Source of the DNA: Vibrio sp. ED004
GTDB taxonomy: Bacteria > Pseudomonadota > Gammaproteobacteria > Enterobacterales > Vibrionaceae
NCBI RefSeq assembly: GCF_023206395.1
Contig: NZ_CP066149.1
Location: 1,984,001-2,048,000, forward strand
Direction of reading: 5' to 3'
DNA: 64,000 nt
Below, in pieces: positions 9,983 through 18,114 of the stretch; the stretch's first letter is position 1, and every line of letters begins with the position of its first letter. The notes beneath the pieces were generated by a model, which had not been told where the DNA came from, ran no database searches, and saw only the letters and a list, made by a program, of their open reading frames with translations. The position numbers and the translations under genes were made by a program.

Positions 9983-10642
9983 ATGATGACTCCTTATCAA
10001 CGTAAAGACCACGACTCAGTATCAGCTGATGTGGTGTGGCACAACTCGACGGTGAGTCACGCAGACCGTGTAGCTCTTAAAAAGCAACAGTCTGTATGCT
10101 TGTGGTTCACAGGCCTCAGTGGCTCAGGTAAATCCACCGTGGCCAATGCGGTGGAGAGCAAACTGATGCAAATGGGTAAACACAGCTATCTTCTTGATGG
10201 TGACAACGTACGCCATGGTCTGAATAAAGACTTGGGTTTTTCAGACGTCGACCGAGTTGAAAACATTCGCCGAATTGGTGAAGTTGCAAAGCTTTTTGTT
10301 GATGCCGGTAATATCGTGCTAACCGCTTTTATTTCTCCATTCATTTCAGACCGCGAGCAAGTACGTGCATTAATGGATGAAGGTGAGTTTTTAGAAGTGT
10401 TTGTTGATACACCACTTGAGGTGTGCGAAGCGCGCGACCCTAAAGGTTTGTACAAAAAGGCACGTGCCGGTGAGATTAAACACTTCACGGGTATTGACTC
10501 TGAATATCAAGCCCCATTAAATCCAGAGATTCATATTCACACGGCAGAGCTAAGCGTTGAAGCGTGTGCAGACTTCGTAGTGAGTGAATTGGAAAAACTG
10601 GGCTACCTAATATTAGACAAAGCAGCAAAGGAGCATAACTAA
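9983..10642 (+). CDS. cysC: Adenylylsulfate kinase (CysC)
   Basis: The 219-aa protein phosphorylates APS to PAPS. It has the P-loop GLSGSGKS (residues 44-51), the DGDNVRHGL substrate loop and the [21 protein letters not shown] lid region typical of APS kinases. Length matches the family. Its stop codon overlaps the ATG of the DHH gene (TAATG), so both are translated together. PAPS can serve either reductive assimilation or sulfotransferases. Confidence 0.96.
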   Translation: MMTPYQRKDHDSVSADVVWHNSTVSHADRVALKKQQSVCLWFTGLSGSGKSTVANAVESKLMQMGKHSYLLDGDNVRHGLNKDLGFSDVDRVENIRRIGEVAKLFVDAGNIVLTAFISPFISDREQVRALMDEGEFLEVFVDTPLEVCEARDPKGLYKKARAGEIKHFTGIDSEYQAPLNPEIHIHTAELSVEACADFVVSELEKLGYLILDKAAKEHN

Positions 10643-11604
10643 TGCACTTTGATGTATTTAATGGTGATGCGGATGGCATCATTGCGCTGATTCAACTAAG
10701 ACTGGCTGAGCCTAAAGTGTCCACTCTGATTACCGGCGTGAAGCGTGATATCAAACTGCTTAAGCAAGTCGATACGACAATAGCGACATCAGTGACTGCA
10801 CTTGATATTTCGATGGAGAAGAACACCACTGAGCTAGAAGCGGTATTAGCTAAAGGCATTGAGGTATTTTACTGTGACCATCACCGCGCTGGTGATATCC
10901 CAGATTCAGCATTCTTAGACACATTGATTAATCTCGATGCAGAAACGTGTACTAGCTTACTTATCAATGAACGCTTAAATGGACGCTTTGCGAAATGGGC
11001 GATAGCGGCGGCTTTTGGTGACAATATGTTTACCGCCGCAGAAAAGCTGGCTGCTGAAATCGGCCTGTCAGATATTGACACTGAGTTCTTAAAAGAGCTC
11101 GGCACCTTAATCAACTATAACGGTTATGGTGCAACACTGAATGATTTACACATAGCGCCTGCTGAGCTCTATCAGCAACTGGTTCAGTTTGAAGACCCAT
11201 TGGCGCTTCGTTATGGCAGCAATTCTGCGTACCATATATTAAAAGCAGGTTACGCCCAAGACCATGCAAAAGTTCTGGCTGTTGAAGCCTCTCACCGTGA
11301 TGCACAATGCAAAGTGTTTGAGCTGCCTTGTGAAGCTTGGGCAAGGCGCATTAGCGGCGTGTTTGGTAACGAACTGGCAAACCAAAACCCTGAGCTTGCG
11401 CATGCAGTCTTAACGCTCAATGCTAATCAACAAGATTACACGGTGAGTGTACGCGCGCCTCTGAATAATCGCGTTGGTGCCGATGAGATTTGTGCCTCGT
11501 TTCCTACCGGTGGCGGTCGTAAAGCCGCAGCAGGGGTGAACGCACTATTGACAGAAGATAAAGCGAAGTTTATCGGCGTCCTGTCGAATTTCTATACGCA
11601 ATAA
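10642..11604 (+). CDS. DHH/DHHA1 family phosphoesterase, NrnA-like
   Basis: This 320-aa protein opens with a DVFNGDADG metal-binding motif (D9 and D11), has D55 in ALDIS, the name-giving DHH at residues 79-81, and a C-terminal DHHA1 glycine motif GGGRKAAAG near residue 290. DHH-DHHA1 enzymes such as B. subtilis NrnA degrade short oligonucleotides and also dephosphorylate 3'-phosphoadenosine 5'-phosphate (PAP), and NrnA can replace E. coli cysQ. Here it is cotranscribed and one-base overlapped with cysC, whose product PAPS gives rise to PAP. A PAP phosphatase role is therefore a reasonable inference, not shown by sequence alone. Confidence 0.85.
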   Translation: MHFDVFNGDADGIIALIQLRLAEPKVSTLITGVKRDIKLLKQVDTTIATSVTALDISMEKNTTELEAVLAKGIEVFYCDHHRAGDIPDSAFLDTLINLDAETCTSLLINERLNGRFAKWAIAAAFGDNMFTAAEKLAAEIGLSDIDTEFLKELGTLINYNGYGATLNDLHIAPAELYQQLVQFEDPLALRYGSNSAYHILKAGYAQDHAKVLAVEASHRDAQCKVFELPCEAWARRISGVFGNELANQNPELAHAVLTLNANQQDYTVSVRAPLNNRVGADEICASFPTGGGRKAAAGVNALLTEDKAKFIGVLSNFYTQ

Positions 11605-11639
11605 CGAATTGAACTGCTCTGGGCATAAACATCCAGAGC

Positions 11640-11662
11640 GTGAGAGGACAAGATCCTCTCAC
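11640..11662 (+). promoter_or_regulatory. Intercistronic 9-bp stem-loop before cysN
   Basis: GTGAGAGGA and TCCTCTCAC form a perfect 9-bp stem around the 5-base loop CAAGA in the 112-bp gap between the DHH gene and cysN. No T-run follows, so it is unlikely to be a full terminator. It may stabilise or process the transcript and adjust cysN expression. Confidence 0.5.
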
Positions 11663-11716
11663 TCTCAATCATATTTATAGGGCAGTGATGCCCAAGAAGA
11701 ACATTAGGAGAATGGC

Positions 11717-13126
11717 ATGTCTCATAGCTCTGAGCTAATCGCATCGGATATTGAAGGGTATCTGAAAGTACATGAAAACAAAGATCTGCTGCGATTTTTA
11801 ACGTGTGGCAACGTAGATGATGGTAAGTCGACTCTGATTGGACGTCTGCTTTACGATTCAAAGCTGATTTACGAAGACCAAATGGCGGCGATTGAGAAAG
11901 ACTCTCAAAAGTTCAACACCACGGACGAAGCGTTTGACCTAGCATTGCTAGTTGATGGCCTGCAATCTGAGCGTGAGCAAGGCATTACTATCGATGTGGC
12001 ATACCGTTACTTCTCAACTGACAAGCGCAAGTTCATCATTGCAGATACTCCTGGACACGAGCAGTATACTCGTAACATGGTAACAGGCGCGTCAACATGT
12101 GAGTTGGCGATTGTTATGGTAGACGCACGTTACGGTATTCAAACGCAAACTCGTCGTCATAGCTACATCTGCAGTTTATTGGGCATTAAGCATATTATTG
12201 TGGCTATCAATAAGATGGACTTGATGAACTACAGCCAAGAGGTGTATCAGAAGATTAAAGCAGATTACCGTGAGATGGCGAAGAACTTCAACATCGACGA
12301 CATTCGTTTTGTGCCTATCTCTGCTCTTAAGGGGGACAATGTGGTCACACCAAGCGAAGCGATGGACTGGTACCCGGGTGCTACGCTGATGAAGTTGCTT
12401 GAGACAGTGAAAATCGACCAAGACAAAGACTTGGAACACATGCGCTTTCCAGTGCAGTATGTAAATCGCCCGAACCTGAATTTCCGCGGTTTCTGCGGCA
12501 CTCTAGCCTCTGGTCTTGTTCAAGTTGGTGATGAAGTTACGGCACTACCATCAGGTAAACAATCCCGTATCAAGTCTATCTACACCTTTGACGGTGAACT
12601 TGAAACCGCACGTCCTGGTCAAGCGATTACTATAACGCTTGAAGATGAGATCGATGTGTCACGTGGCGACATGATTGTACACAACGGTCATGAGCCAAAT
12701 GTGACTAACAAAGTGCAAGCGCACGTGGTGTGGATGGATGAAAACCCAATGCGCACGCACAAAGAGTATACATTTAAGTTTGCGACCAAATCGTGTGCGG
12801 GCAAAGTTACGGCAATCCCACATAAGATCGATGTGAATACGCTAAATCAACACGCAGAAAACAGTAACTCTTTGGAACTGAATGAAATCGCACTATCAGA
12901 GATTTCATTGACTGATAAGATTGCCGTAGATACTTATAAAGCTTTGCCGCAAACCGGTGCGTTCATTGTGATTGACCGCCACACCAATGTGACAGTTGGT
13001 GCCGGTATGGTTGAAACTGTGATTGATGGAAATGAAGAGCAAGGTCGTGTGTATTCTCAAGCAGAAAAAGACTTGAATGCGTATGTACGTAAGCACTTCC
13101 CTGAATGGGGGTGTACTGAAATTTAA
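11717..13126 (+). CDS. cysN: Sulfate adenylyltransferase subunit 1, GTPase (CysN)
   Basis: CysN, 469 aa against 475 in E. coli, is the EF-Tu-like GTPase that drives APS formation by CysD. The P-loop GNVDDGKS is at residues 31-38, G3 DTPGH at 110-114 and G4 NKMD at 165-168, followed by two beta-barrel domains. The start ATG has AGGAGAA eight bases upstream. It lies 112 bases after the DHH gene and is followed by a strong terminator, so it closes the sulfate block. It is separated from cysD by two genes, whereas cysD and cysN are normally adjacent. Confidence 0.96.
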   Translation: MSHSSELIASDIEGYLKVHENKDLLRFLTCGNVDDGKSTLIGRLLYDSKLIYEDQMAAIEKDSQKFNTTDEAFDLALLVDGLQSEREQGITIDVAYRYFSTDKRKFIIADTPGHEQYTRNMVTGASTCELAIVMVDARYGIQTQTRRHSYICSLLGIKHIIVAINKMDLMNYSQEVYQKIKADYREMAKNFNIDDIRFVPISALKGDNVVTPSEAMDWYPGATLMKLLETVKIDQDKDLEHMRFPVQYVNRPNLNFRGFCGTLASGLVQVGDEVTALPSGKQSRIKSIYTFDGELETARPGQAITITLEDEIDVSRGDMIVHNGHEPNVTNKVQAHVVWMDENPMRTHKEYTFKFATKSCAGKVTAIPHKIDVNTLNQHAENSNSLELNEIALSEISLTDKIAVDTYKALPQTGAFIVIDRHTNVTVGAGMVETVIDGNEEQGRVYSQAEKDLNAYVRKHFPEWGCTEI

Positions 13127-13248
13127 TAGTAGTATGTAGTTTGACCTTGTTTACGATGAGAACCTTAGAAGGCTGTTGATTATAGTTTTCTAAGGTTTTC
13201 TATTAGGCTACTTACATTGTTGAGGCGTCCCAATAGTCTCCTCTATTA

Positions 13249-13275
13249 GAGAGGATCTTTCGTGATCCTCTTTTT
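13249..13275 (+). terminator. Rho-independent terminator after cysN
   Basis: AGAGGATC (13250-13257) and GATCCTCT (13264-13271) form an 8-bp stem around a six-base loop, followed by a T-run. It ends the sulfate-activation transcript about 125 bases after cysN. Confidence 0.85.
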
Positions 13276-13306
13276 CATAATAAAAACCATAACTTAGTCT
13301 GATGAG

Positions 13307-13324
13307 CGTCTCAGTGCTGAGACG
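13307..13324. promoter_or_regulatory. 8-bp inverted repeat upstream of wecA
   Basis: CGTCTCAG and CTGAGACG form a perfect 8-bp palindrome with a two-base spacer, about 115 bases before the first wecA gene. There is no T-run directly after it. It could be an operator or a leader hairpin. Confidence 0.4.
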
Positions 13325-13439
13325 GAATTGAGACAGTTTTACTTCGCGCTTGATCCTCCCCAATAGGTGGGGATCTTGGTTTATTTGTGAAAATCGCTAT
13401 AAAAGTACTATTTAATAACAATCCCCAGGGCTTAAACCA

Positions 13440-14516
13440 ATGTCATTGTTTGAATACTTTGTCGAACTTTCTATGTTCTTCTTTCTTGCCCTTGCGGTGT
13501 TGTATTGCATGCGTAAAGTGGGCTATGCCATTGGCTTAGTGGATAAACCGAATGCCAGAAAACATCATGAGGGTGTGGTTCCTTTAGTGGGTGGTATTTC
13601 TCTTTGTATTACCTTGTTGTACTTCTTTTACGTGAATGCTTCAGAAATCAATAATATAGAGGTAATCGCTACGAGCTTAACGATACTAGTGTTGATTGGG
13701 GTGGCTGACGACCGTTTTGATATTAGTTTTAAGCTTCGTATGGGCGTGCAAGCTGTCTTAACGCTCATTGTTATGCATCACACAGGGTTGACGCTTTCTC
13801 ATGTCGGTAATGTGTTTGGGCTAGGTGTGTTGGAATTCCCTATCGTCATCAATAGCGTTGTGACTGTACTGGCTGTAATTGGCGCTATTAATGCGTTCAA
13901 CATGGTAGATGGTATTGATGGCCTGTTGGGCGGTTTAAGCATGGTGGTCTTTGCATCGTTCGGTGTGGTGTTCTATACCCATGGACTTGAGTTTTACACC
14001 TTTTTTATGGCTGTGATGGTAGTTATTTTATTACCTTTTGTTCTGTTTAATTTGGGCTGTTTTGGCAAGTTACGGAAAGTGTTTATGGGCGATGCCGGTA
14101 GCATGATGATCGGTTTTCTTGTTATCTGGATCTTAATTCGAGGTACGCAGCCTGAACACGGTCATTACGTGATTCGACCAGTGGCGGCCCTATGGTTAAT
14201 CGCTGTACCTTTGATTGATATGATGGCTATTATGATCCGTCGCATTCGAAAAGGGCATTCTCCGTTCCAACCAGATCGCGAGCATTTCCACCACATTATG
14301 CAACGCATTGGTTTTACACCTTGTGAATCTCTCGTCGTGATTTGCTGCGTTCAATTGGTGTATTCAACGCTCGGTTTATTAGGTGAATACTTTCAAGTAC
14401 CAGAATACATAATGTTTTACACTATTGTTGTGTGTTTCTTGTTCCACACTTACGCAATGACGCACTCGTTTAAGGTGGCGAAAATCGTAAGGAAGTGGAA
14501 GAAGCTAGAAAGCTAG
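13440..14516 (+). CDS. wecA: WecA-like undecaprenyl-phosphate HexNAc-1-phosphate transferase (copy 1)
   Basis: This 358-aa integral membrane enzyme of the MraY/WecA family transfers a HexNAc-1-phosphate to undecaprenyl phosphate, the first step of O-antigen or related glycan assembly. Visible motifs are VDKPNARKHH, the magnesium-binding ADDRFDIS (D90/D91), NMVDGIDGLLGG, the MGDAGSMMIGF loop and the C-terminal DREHFHHIMQR histidine motif. About 11 membrane spans are predicted. E. coli WecA is 367 aa. It converges with a second WecA gene on the opposite strand. Its neighbourhood next to the polysaccharide cluster fits a role as initiating transferase. Confidence 0.92.
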   Translation: MSLFEYFVELSMFFFLALAVLYCMRKVGYAIGLVDKPNARKHHEGVVPLVGGISLCITLLYFFYVNASEINNIEVIATSLTILVLIGVADDRFDISFKLRMGVQAVLTLIVMHHTGLTLSHVGNVFGLGVLEFPIVINSVVTVLAVIGAINAFNMVDGIDGLLGGLSMVVFASFGVVFYTHGLEFYTFFMAVMVVILLPFVLFNLGCFGKLRKVFMGDAGSMMIGFLVIWILIRGTQPEHGHYVIRPVAALWLIAVPLIDMMAIMIRRIRKGHSPFQPDREHFHHIMQRIGFTPCESLVVICCVQLVYSTLGLLGEYFQVPEYIMFYTIVVCFLFHTYAMTHSFKVAKIVRKWKKLES

Positions 14517-14577
14517 AAACAAGAAAAGCAAGTCGTTCGATAAAATGGCGTAGCGCAAAATACGGTAAATTTAGAAA

Positions 14578-14611
14578 GGGCCCAACCTCACTGTGAGGTT
14601 GGGCCCTTTTT
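14578..14611. terminator. Bidirectional terminator between the wecA paralogues
   Basis: GGGCCCAACCTCA and TGAGGTTGGGCCC form a perfect 13-bp stem with a three-base loop, with an A-run on the left and a T-run on the right. It can stop transcription from both converging wecA genes. Confidence 0.93.
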
Positions 14612-14720
14612 CGTTTATCTTGTGAGTTAAGGTTTAATCTTTTGGTTGATAACCTTCTCAGCTTGAAAGTCTTCATTGACTCTTCTTTCTTGAACCTTCT
14701 TTTCTTAAGAACCTAGGCCA

Positions 14721-15785
14721 TTAATACACTTTTTCGGGAAGGTTACGACAGCGTCTAACCCAACTGGTAATGCGCCAAACATAACTCATCGCTACGGTAT
14801 AAGCAGCAAAGCAAACCAGAAATAGGATGAACATGGTTGATTCCGGTACCTTTAAGAATTCACCGTAGATACCAAACCCTGCAAAGCTGCTGGCAATAGT
14901 ACAAATAATGGCGAGGGTTTGACGAGGTGTACAACCTAGGCGTTGGAATATGTGGTGTAAGTGTTCTCTGTCGGGTTTGAATGGCGATACGCCACGTCGT
15001 ACTCGTCTGAACATGATCGCGGCCATATCCATCAGTGGAATAGCGATCAACCATAAGGCGGTAATGGGGCGCATTTGTGATGCTGAGGAGTCTTGGCTAG
15101 CCCCAAGCAGTAGCCAAATGACGGTAAAGCCTATCATCATGCTACCAGCATCGCCCATAAAGACTTTCCGTTCTCGCCCAAGAATGCCGAGATTCATTAA
15201 GATATAAGGAATAATCGCAACAATAAACACCACGCACAGGTACGCTAAGCCATGCTGACTGTCGACTTGCAGTAATATTGCGATAGCACCCAGAGTCACA
15301 ATAGCAAGCCCACCGAGCAAACCATCAATACCATCCACCATATTAAAGGCATTGATTGCGCCTATCACCGCTAGAATAGTGATGACTGGGCTAAGAAAGC
15401 CTAAATGCAAATCGCCAAGCCCGAAAAGGTTACCGATGTTTTCCAGTCGAAGATCGGCAAAGTACATCATGCAAATGGAGAGGATAGCTTGAACAATAAG
15501 ACGTATCTTGAAACTGATATCGAATCTGTCATCAAGGGCGCCGATAACAATAAGCGCGGCGATAGAGGTTAAAAAGACCTGACTATGTGGGATGAGATTT
15601 GGGTGGGTAACGAGGTACTGGCTGATCGATAAGCTGATCGAAATGCCTCCGACAAGTGGGATTGCGCCGTTATGTAACTTTCTCTCATTGGGTTTATCGA
15701 TTAAACCTACTGCTTTCGCGACCTTTCGCATCAAAAAGAGCGAGGTAAAGGAGAAGAAGCCAACAAATGATAGCTCTAATAACAT
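14721..15785 (-). CDS. wecA: WecA-like undecaprenyl-phosphate HexNAc-1-phosphate transferase (copy 2)
   Basis: A 354-aa paralogue of the facing gene, with the same signatures: VDKPNERKLH, GALDDRFDIS, NMVDGIDGLLGG, MGDAGSMMIGF and DREHLHHIFQR. It reads somewhat closer to E. coli WecA in the last motifs. Divergence between the two copies is substantial, so this is an old duplication or a second acquisition, not a recent one. It may start a different glycan (for example enterobacterial common antigen-like or O-antigen versus capsule). A tandem need for two initiating enzymes is inference. Confidence 0.92.
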   Translation of the reverse strand: MLLELSFVGFFSFTSLFLMRKVAKAVGLIDKPNERKLHNGAIPLVGGISISLSISQYLVTHPNLIPHSQVFLTSIAALIVIGALDDRFDISFKIRLIVQAILSICMMYFADLRLENIGNLFGLGDLHLGFLSPVITILAVIGAINAFNMVDGIDGLLGGLAIVTLGAIAILLQVDSQHGLAYLCVVFIVAIIPYILMNLGILGRERKVFMGDAGSMMIGFTVIWLLLGASQDSSASQMRPITALWLIAIPLMDMAAIMFRRVRRGVSPFKPDREHLHHIFQRLGCTPRQTLAIICTIASSFAGFGIYGEFLKVPESTMFILFLVCFAAYTVAMSYVWRITSWVRRCRNLPEKVY

Positions 15786-15969
15786 GATGAATCCTAGCCA
15801 GTTTTTATTGTAGGTAATTTATTTGCGTAAATAATACGCTAACGAATGAGCTATGTATACTGTTGACTATGGTCTGATCTGTTTATGAATGTTTAATGAT
15901 TTATTTTGTTTATTTATGTAAAGAGGGGGGCGTCGTTAATCGTCCTCGGATGCGAGGCTCATATTAAGA

Positions 15970-16001
15970 ATCAAGAGCTAGGGAGATGTCTAGCCCTTGA
16001 T
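15970..16001 (-). terminator. Terminator-like stem-loop after the recombination module
   Basis: Two 12-base arms (ATCAAGAGCTAG and CTAGCCCTTGAT) pair with one mismatch across an 8-base loop, 11 bases beyond the stop of the 199-aa gene on the - strand. The T-run that follows is short (TTCTT). It could end the module transcript or mark the element edge. Confidence 0.45.
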
Positions 16002-16011
16002 ATACATAGAG

Positions 16012-16611
16012 CTACAGATTTAGTGACTCTCCCCACTGCCAAGGTCGTTGGTGGTACTGATATCGGTCGAGCTGAAACGACACCGGTTTGTTGATGGCCG
16101 TGTAGCTGTAACACTGCTTATCATGCGGTTTATCGACAATGATGCTTTTCTCGCCATAACAAATATCACTGCGTGGGTCTTGATAATGTTCATACAAAGC
16201 TAATGATAACGCTTGGCACCATTGAAGATGCTTTTCCCAGATCGTCGTTCTATCCCAATGCCCATCGGTTTGTTTCAGTGCGCTGTAGTATTTGGCCAAA
16301 GGCAGCCCAGCGTATTGGGCGTGTAACCGAACATCGTGTAGCATGACAATCTCTGAGTTCAGTATGCTGTCGGCATACTCATTCAGTACCGAACGCAGCC
16401 TCGGCTCTTCCATAAAACGCTCATAACATTGCTCTGCTATCGCTTCTAAACAGTTTTGTTCGTTCAATGAACTCAACGCCATGACTCGTTTATCACCGAT
16501 GAGAGTATAAACCGAAGGCAGCTCAATGCCTAAAGCAAAGGAACACAGTTGATGCTTGTCCGTTAGGTTTTGATGAAAGTATTGGGCGCGGTTAAAAGAC
16601 AGTATCATCAT
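16012..16611 (-). CDS. Unknown 199-aa protein coupled to the integrase
   Basis: I do not recognise this protein. It is soluble-looking, rich in Tyr, His and Trp, with no signal peptide or membrane span, and a mainly alpha-helical pattern. Its first four bases overlap the end of the tyrosine integrase gene, so the two are translationally coupled. That coupling suggests an accessory role in integration or excision, such as a directionality factor, although it is larger than most excisionases and shows no clear helix-turn-helix. Confidence is for the existence of the gene, not its function. Confidence 0.7.
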   Translation of the reverse strand: MMILSFNRAQYFHQNLTDKHQLCSFALGIELPSVYTLIGDKRVMALSSLNEQNCLEAIAEQCYERFMEEPRLRSVLNEYADSILNSEIVMLHDVRLHAQYAGLPLAKYYSALKQTDGHWDRTTIWEKHLQWCQALSLALYEHYQDPRSDICYGEKSIIVDKPHDKQCYSYTAINKPVSFQLDRYQYHQRPWQWGESLNL

Positions 16612-17771
16612 GCTATGCCTCCTAACATCATATCGTTAAACGCGTTTCCGTCTTGTCTGGAAGCGTTGGCGACATAAGGGGCGTATACTTCAAAAAGGAG
16701 CTTGGTATCGCTGTGCCCTAACTTATGTGAGATAAAAAGCGGATTCTCATGCGCGGCAATGTGAAGTACTGCCGCAGTGTGACGCGTCTCGTAGGCGCGG
16801 CGAGGTGTGAGCCCGGCCTTTTTCAAGGTTGGATGCCATACCTTTTGGCTGATGTATTGCGTATTGAGTCCCTCTCCGGTTTTGGAGGGAAACACAAACG
16901 GGCTGTTGTTATCTCTTTTTTCCCACTGGCGTTTGAGCGCGGCGTATAAGGTGTCACACATCTGTAAATCACGACGTGATTTAGGCGTCTTCACATCGCA
17001 AATTTCCCCATTCACATAATTTTGTCTAATATGAATCAATCGATGGTCAAAATTAATGTGTTCCCAGTGCAGTCCATGTACCTCACAGCTTCGCATCCCC
17101 GTCCAAAATCGCAGTAAAAAGTAATCATGCCACTGCTCATCGCAGCATTCTAAAAAAGTGCGCACTTCCTCCATGGTCAGCGGTTTCGAATCTGCTTTTT
17201 CTTCTTTAAGGGATTTGTAGCGTCGAAAGGGGTACTTGAAGTCATGCTCTTCAGCGGCAAGGTTGATAATGGCAATCAATGGCCATAAAATATTATTAAT
17301 GCGTTTGTTGGTGAGCTTGCGCGTGCCATCATCTTTTCGACCTTCTTGCAGCGTCTGACGAAAAAACTCCACTTGGGACAGTGACACCTCTGAAACGAGC
17401 GTATTACCAAAGTGCGGAATGAGGTAGTGTTCGAGCGTGTTTTTAACCACGCTTTGATAGCTGCTTTTCCAATTGCCTTTTTGACGCTCATACCACTGGT
17501 TCGCAAAGTCATTAAAAAATGGATACAGGCGGTCGGGGTACTTCTCGCGCTGTAAACGTTCAAATAGGTCGACTTTTTTACTGTCAGGAAAGTAGTCGCG
17601 GTATTGAAAAGTCCCAAGGTCAATCTCGGCGTTCATTTGTTTGAGCGCTGCTTGAGCAAGCCTTAAGTTTTTTGGGCTAGCCATTTGTTTGGTGCCTTCG
17701 CGAAAGCGTTGGCCGTACACATGAATATCGAACTGAATGCGCCCGTTAGGACGTACGCGAATATGAGCCAT
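16608..17771 (-). CDS. Tyrosine recombinase / integrase with N-terminal arm-binding domain
   Basis: A 387-aa phage-type integrase. The start is placed at the second Met of the open frame because GGAGG lies five bases before it (ATG at 17771) and the product then begins MAHIRVRPNGRIQFD, as in DUF3596-type arm-binding domains; the frame itself opens 12 bases earlier. The catalytic domain shows R227 in WTGMRSCEV, a Lys in KTPKSRRD, the box II YETRHTAA (R330, first His replaced by Tyr), H353 in LGHSDT and a nucleophile Tyr at about 363. The protein should catalyse site-specific integration and excision. It is separated from the other recombination genes by a structured 343-bp gap. Confidence 0.92.
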   Translation of the reverse strand: MAHIRVRPNGRIQFDIHVYGQRFREGTKQMASPKNLRLAQAALKQMNAEIDLGTFQYRDYFPDSKKVDLFERLQREKYPDRLYPFFNDFANQWYERQKGNWKSSYQSVVKNTLEHYLIPHFGNTLVSEVSLSQVEFFRQTLQEGRKDDGTRKLTNKRINNILWPLIAIINLAAEEHDFKYPFRRYKSLKEEKADSKPLTMEEVRTFLECCDEQWHDYFLLRFWTGMRSCEVHGLHWEHINFDHRLIHIRQNYVNGEICDVKTPKSRRDLQMCDTLYAALKRQWEKRDNNSPFVFPSKTGEGLNTQYISQKVWHPTLKKAGLTPRRAYETRHTAAVLHIAAHENPLFISHKLGHSDTKLLFEVYAPYVANASRQDGNAFNDMMLGGIA

Positions 17772-18114
17772 AGTGGCCTCCATCGATGTCAGATCTTAAA
17801 TAGATCTGTCCCTCACCAATGGAATTCGCTAGAATCGAGCCATCGGCTGGGTGTGCTTAAAGGTCTCGCAGCCGGTACGGGGTAGGAAGGTTGCCGCCTT
17901 CCTATCCCAACTGCATATTGTATGTGGCGTGGTGACGCAAGGTCATCATCCACCTACTTATTTCATAGTTTCTTTCGAATCCTAAAACGTGTCTCCACGT
18001 CCATTTTCCGATAGCCTATAAAACGTTCAATATTGACTCTAGTAGCTTACTGGATCGATGTCCAGTGTTTTTGGTGGTTTTTTCATCCAAAATGATGCTT
18101 CCTTGGTGCGTCGC
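17772..18114. promoter_or_regulatory. Structured intergenic region of the recombination module
   Basis: The 343 bases between the clamp-like gene and the integrase contain a hairpin at 17879-17908: arms of 12 bases (GGGGTAGGAAGG and CCTTCCTATCCC) pair with one G-T wobble around a six-base loop. No T-run follows on either strand, so it is not a simple terminator. It may be the recombination (attachment) site, a leader of the integrase gene, or a small RNA. No coding frame there looks real. Confidence 0.5.

Noticed and set aside
13307..13439. JUMPstart/ops element upstream of wecA
   Set aside because: The GGCGGTAGCG core could not be found; only generic hairpins are present.
15786..16011. tRNA gene as the attachment site of the recombination module
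   Set aside because: No cloverleaf or CCA-like 3' end could be traced on either strand; the integration target stays unknown.
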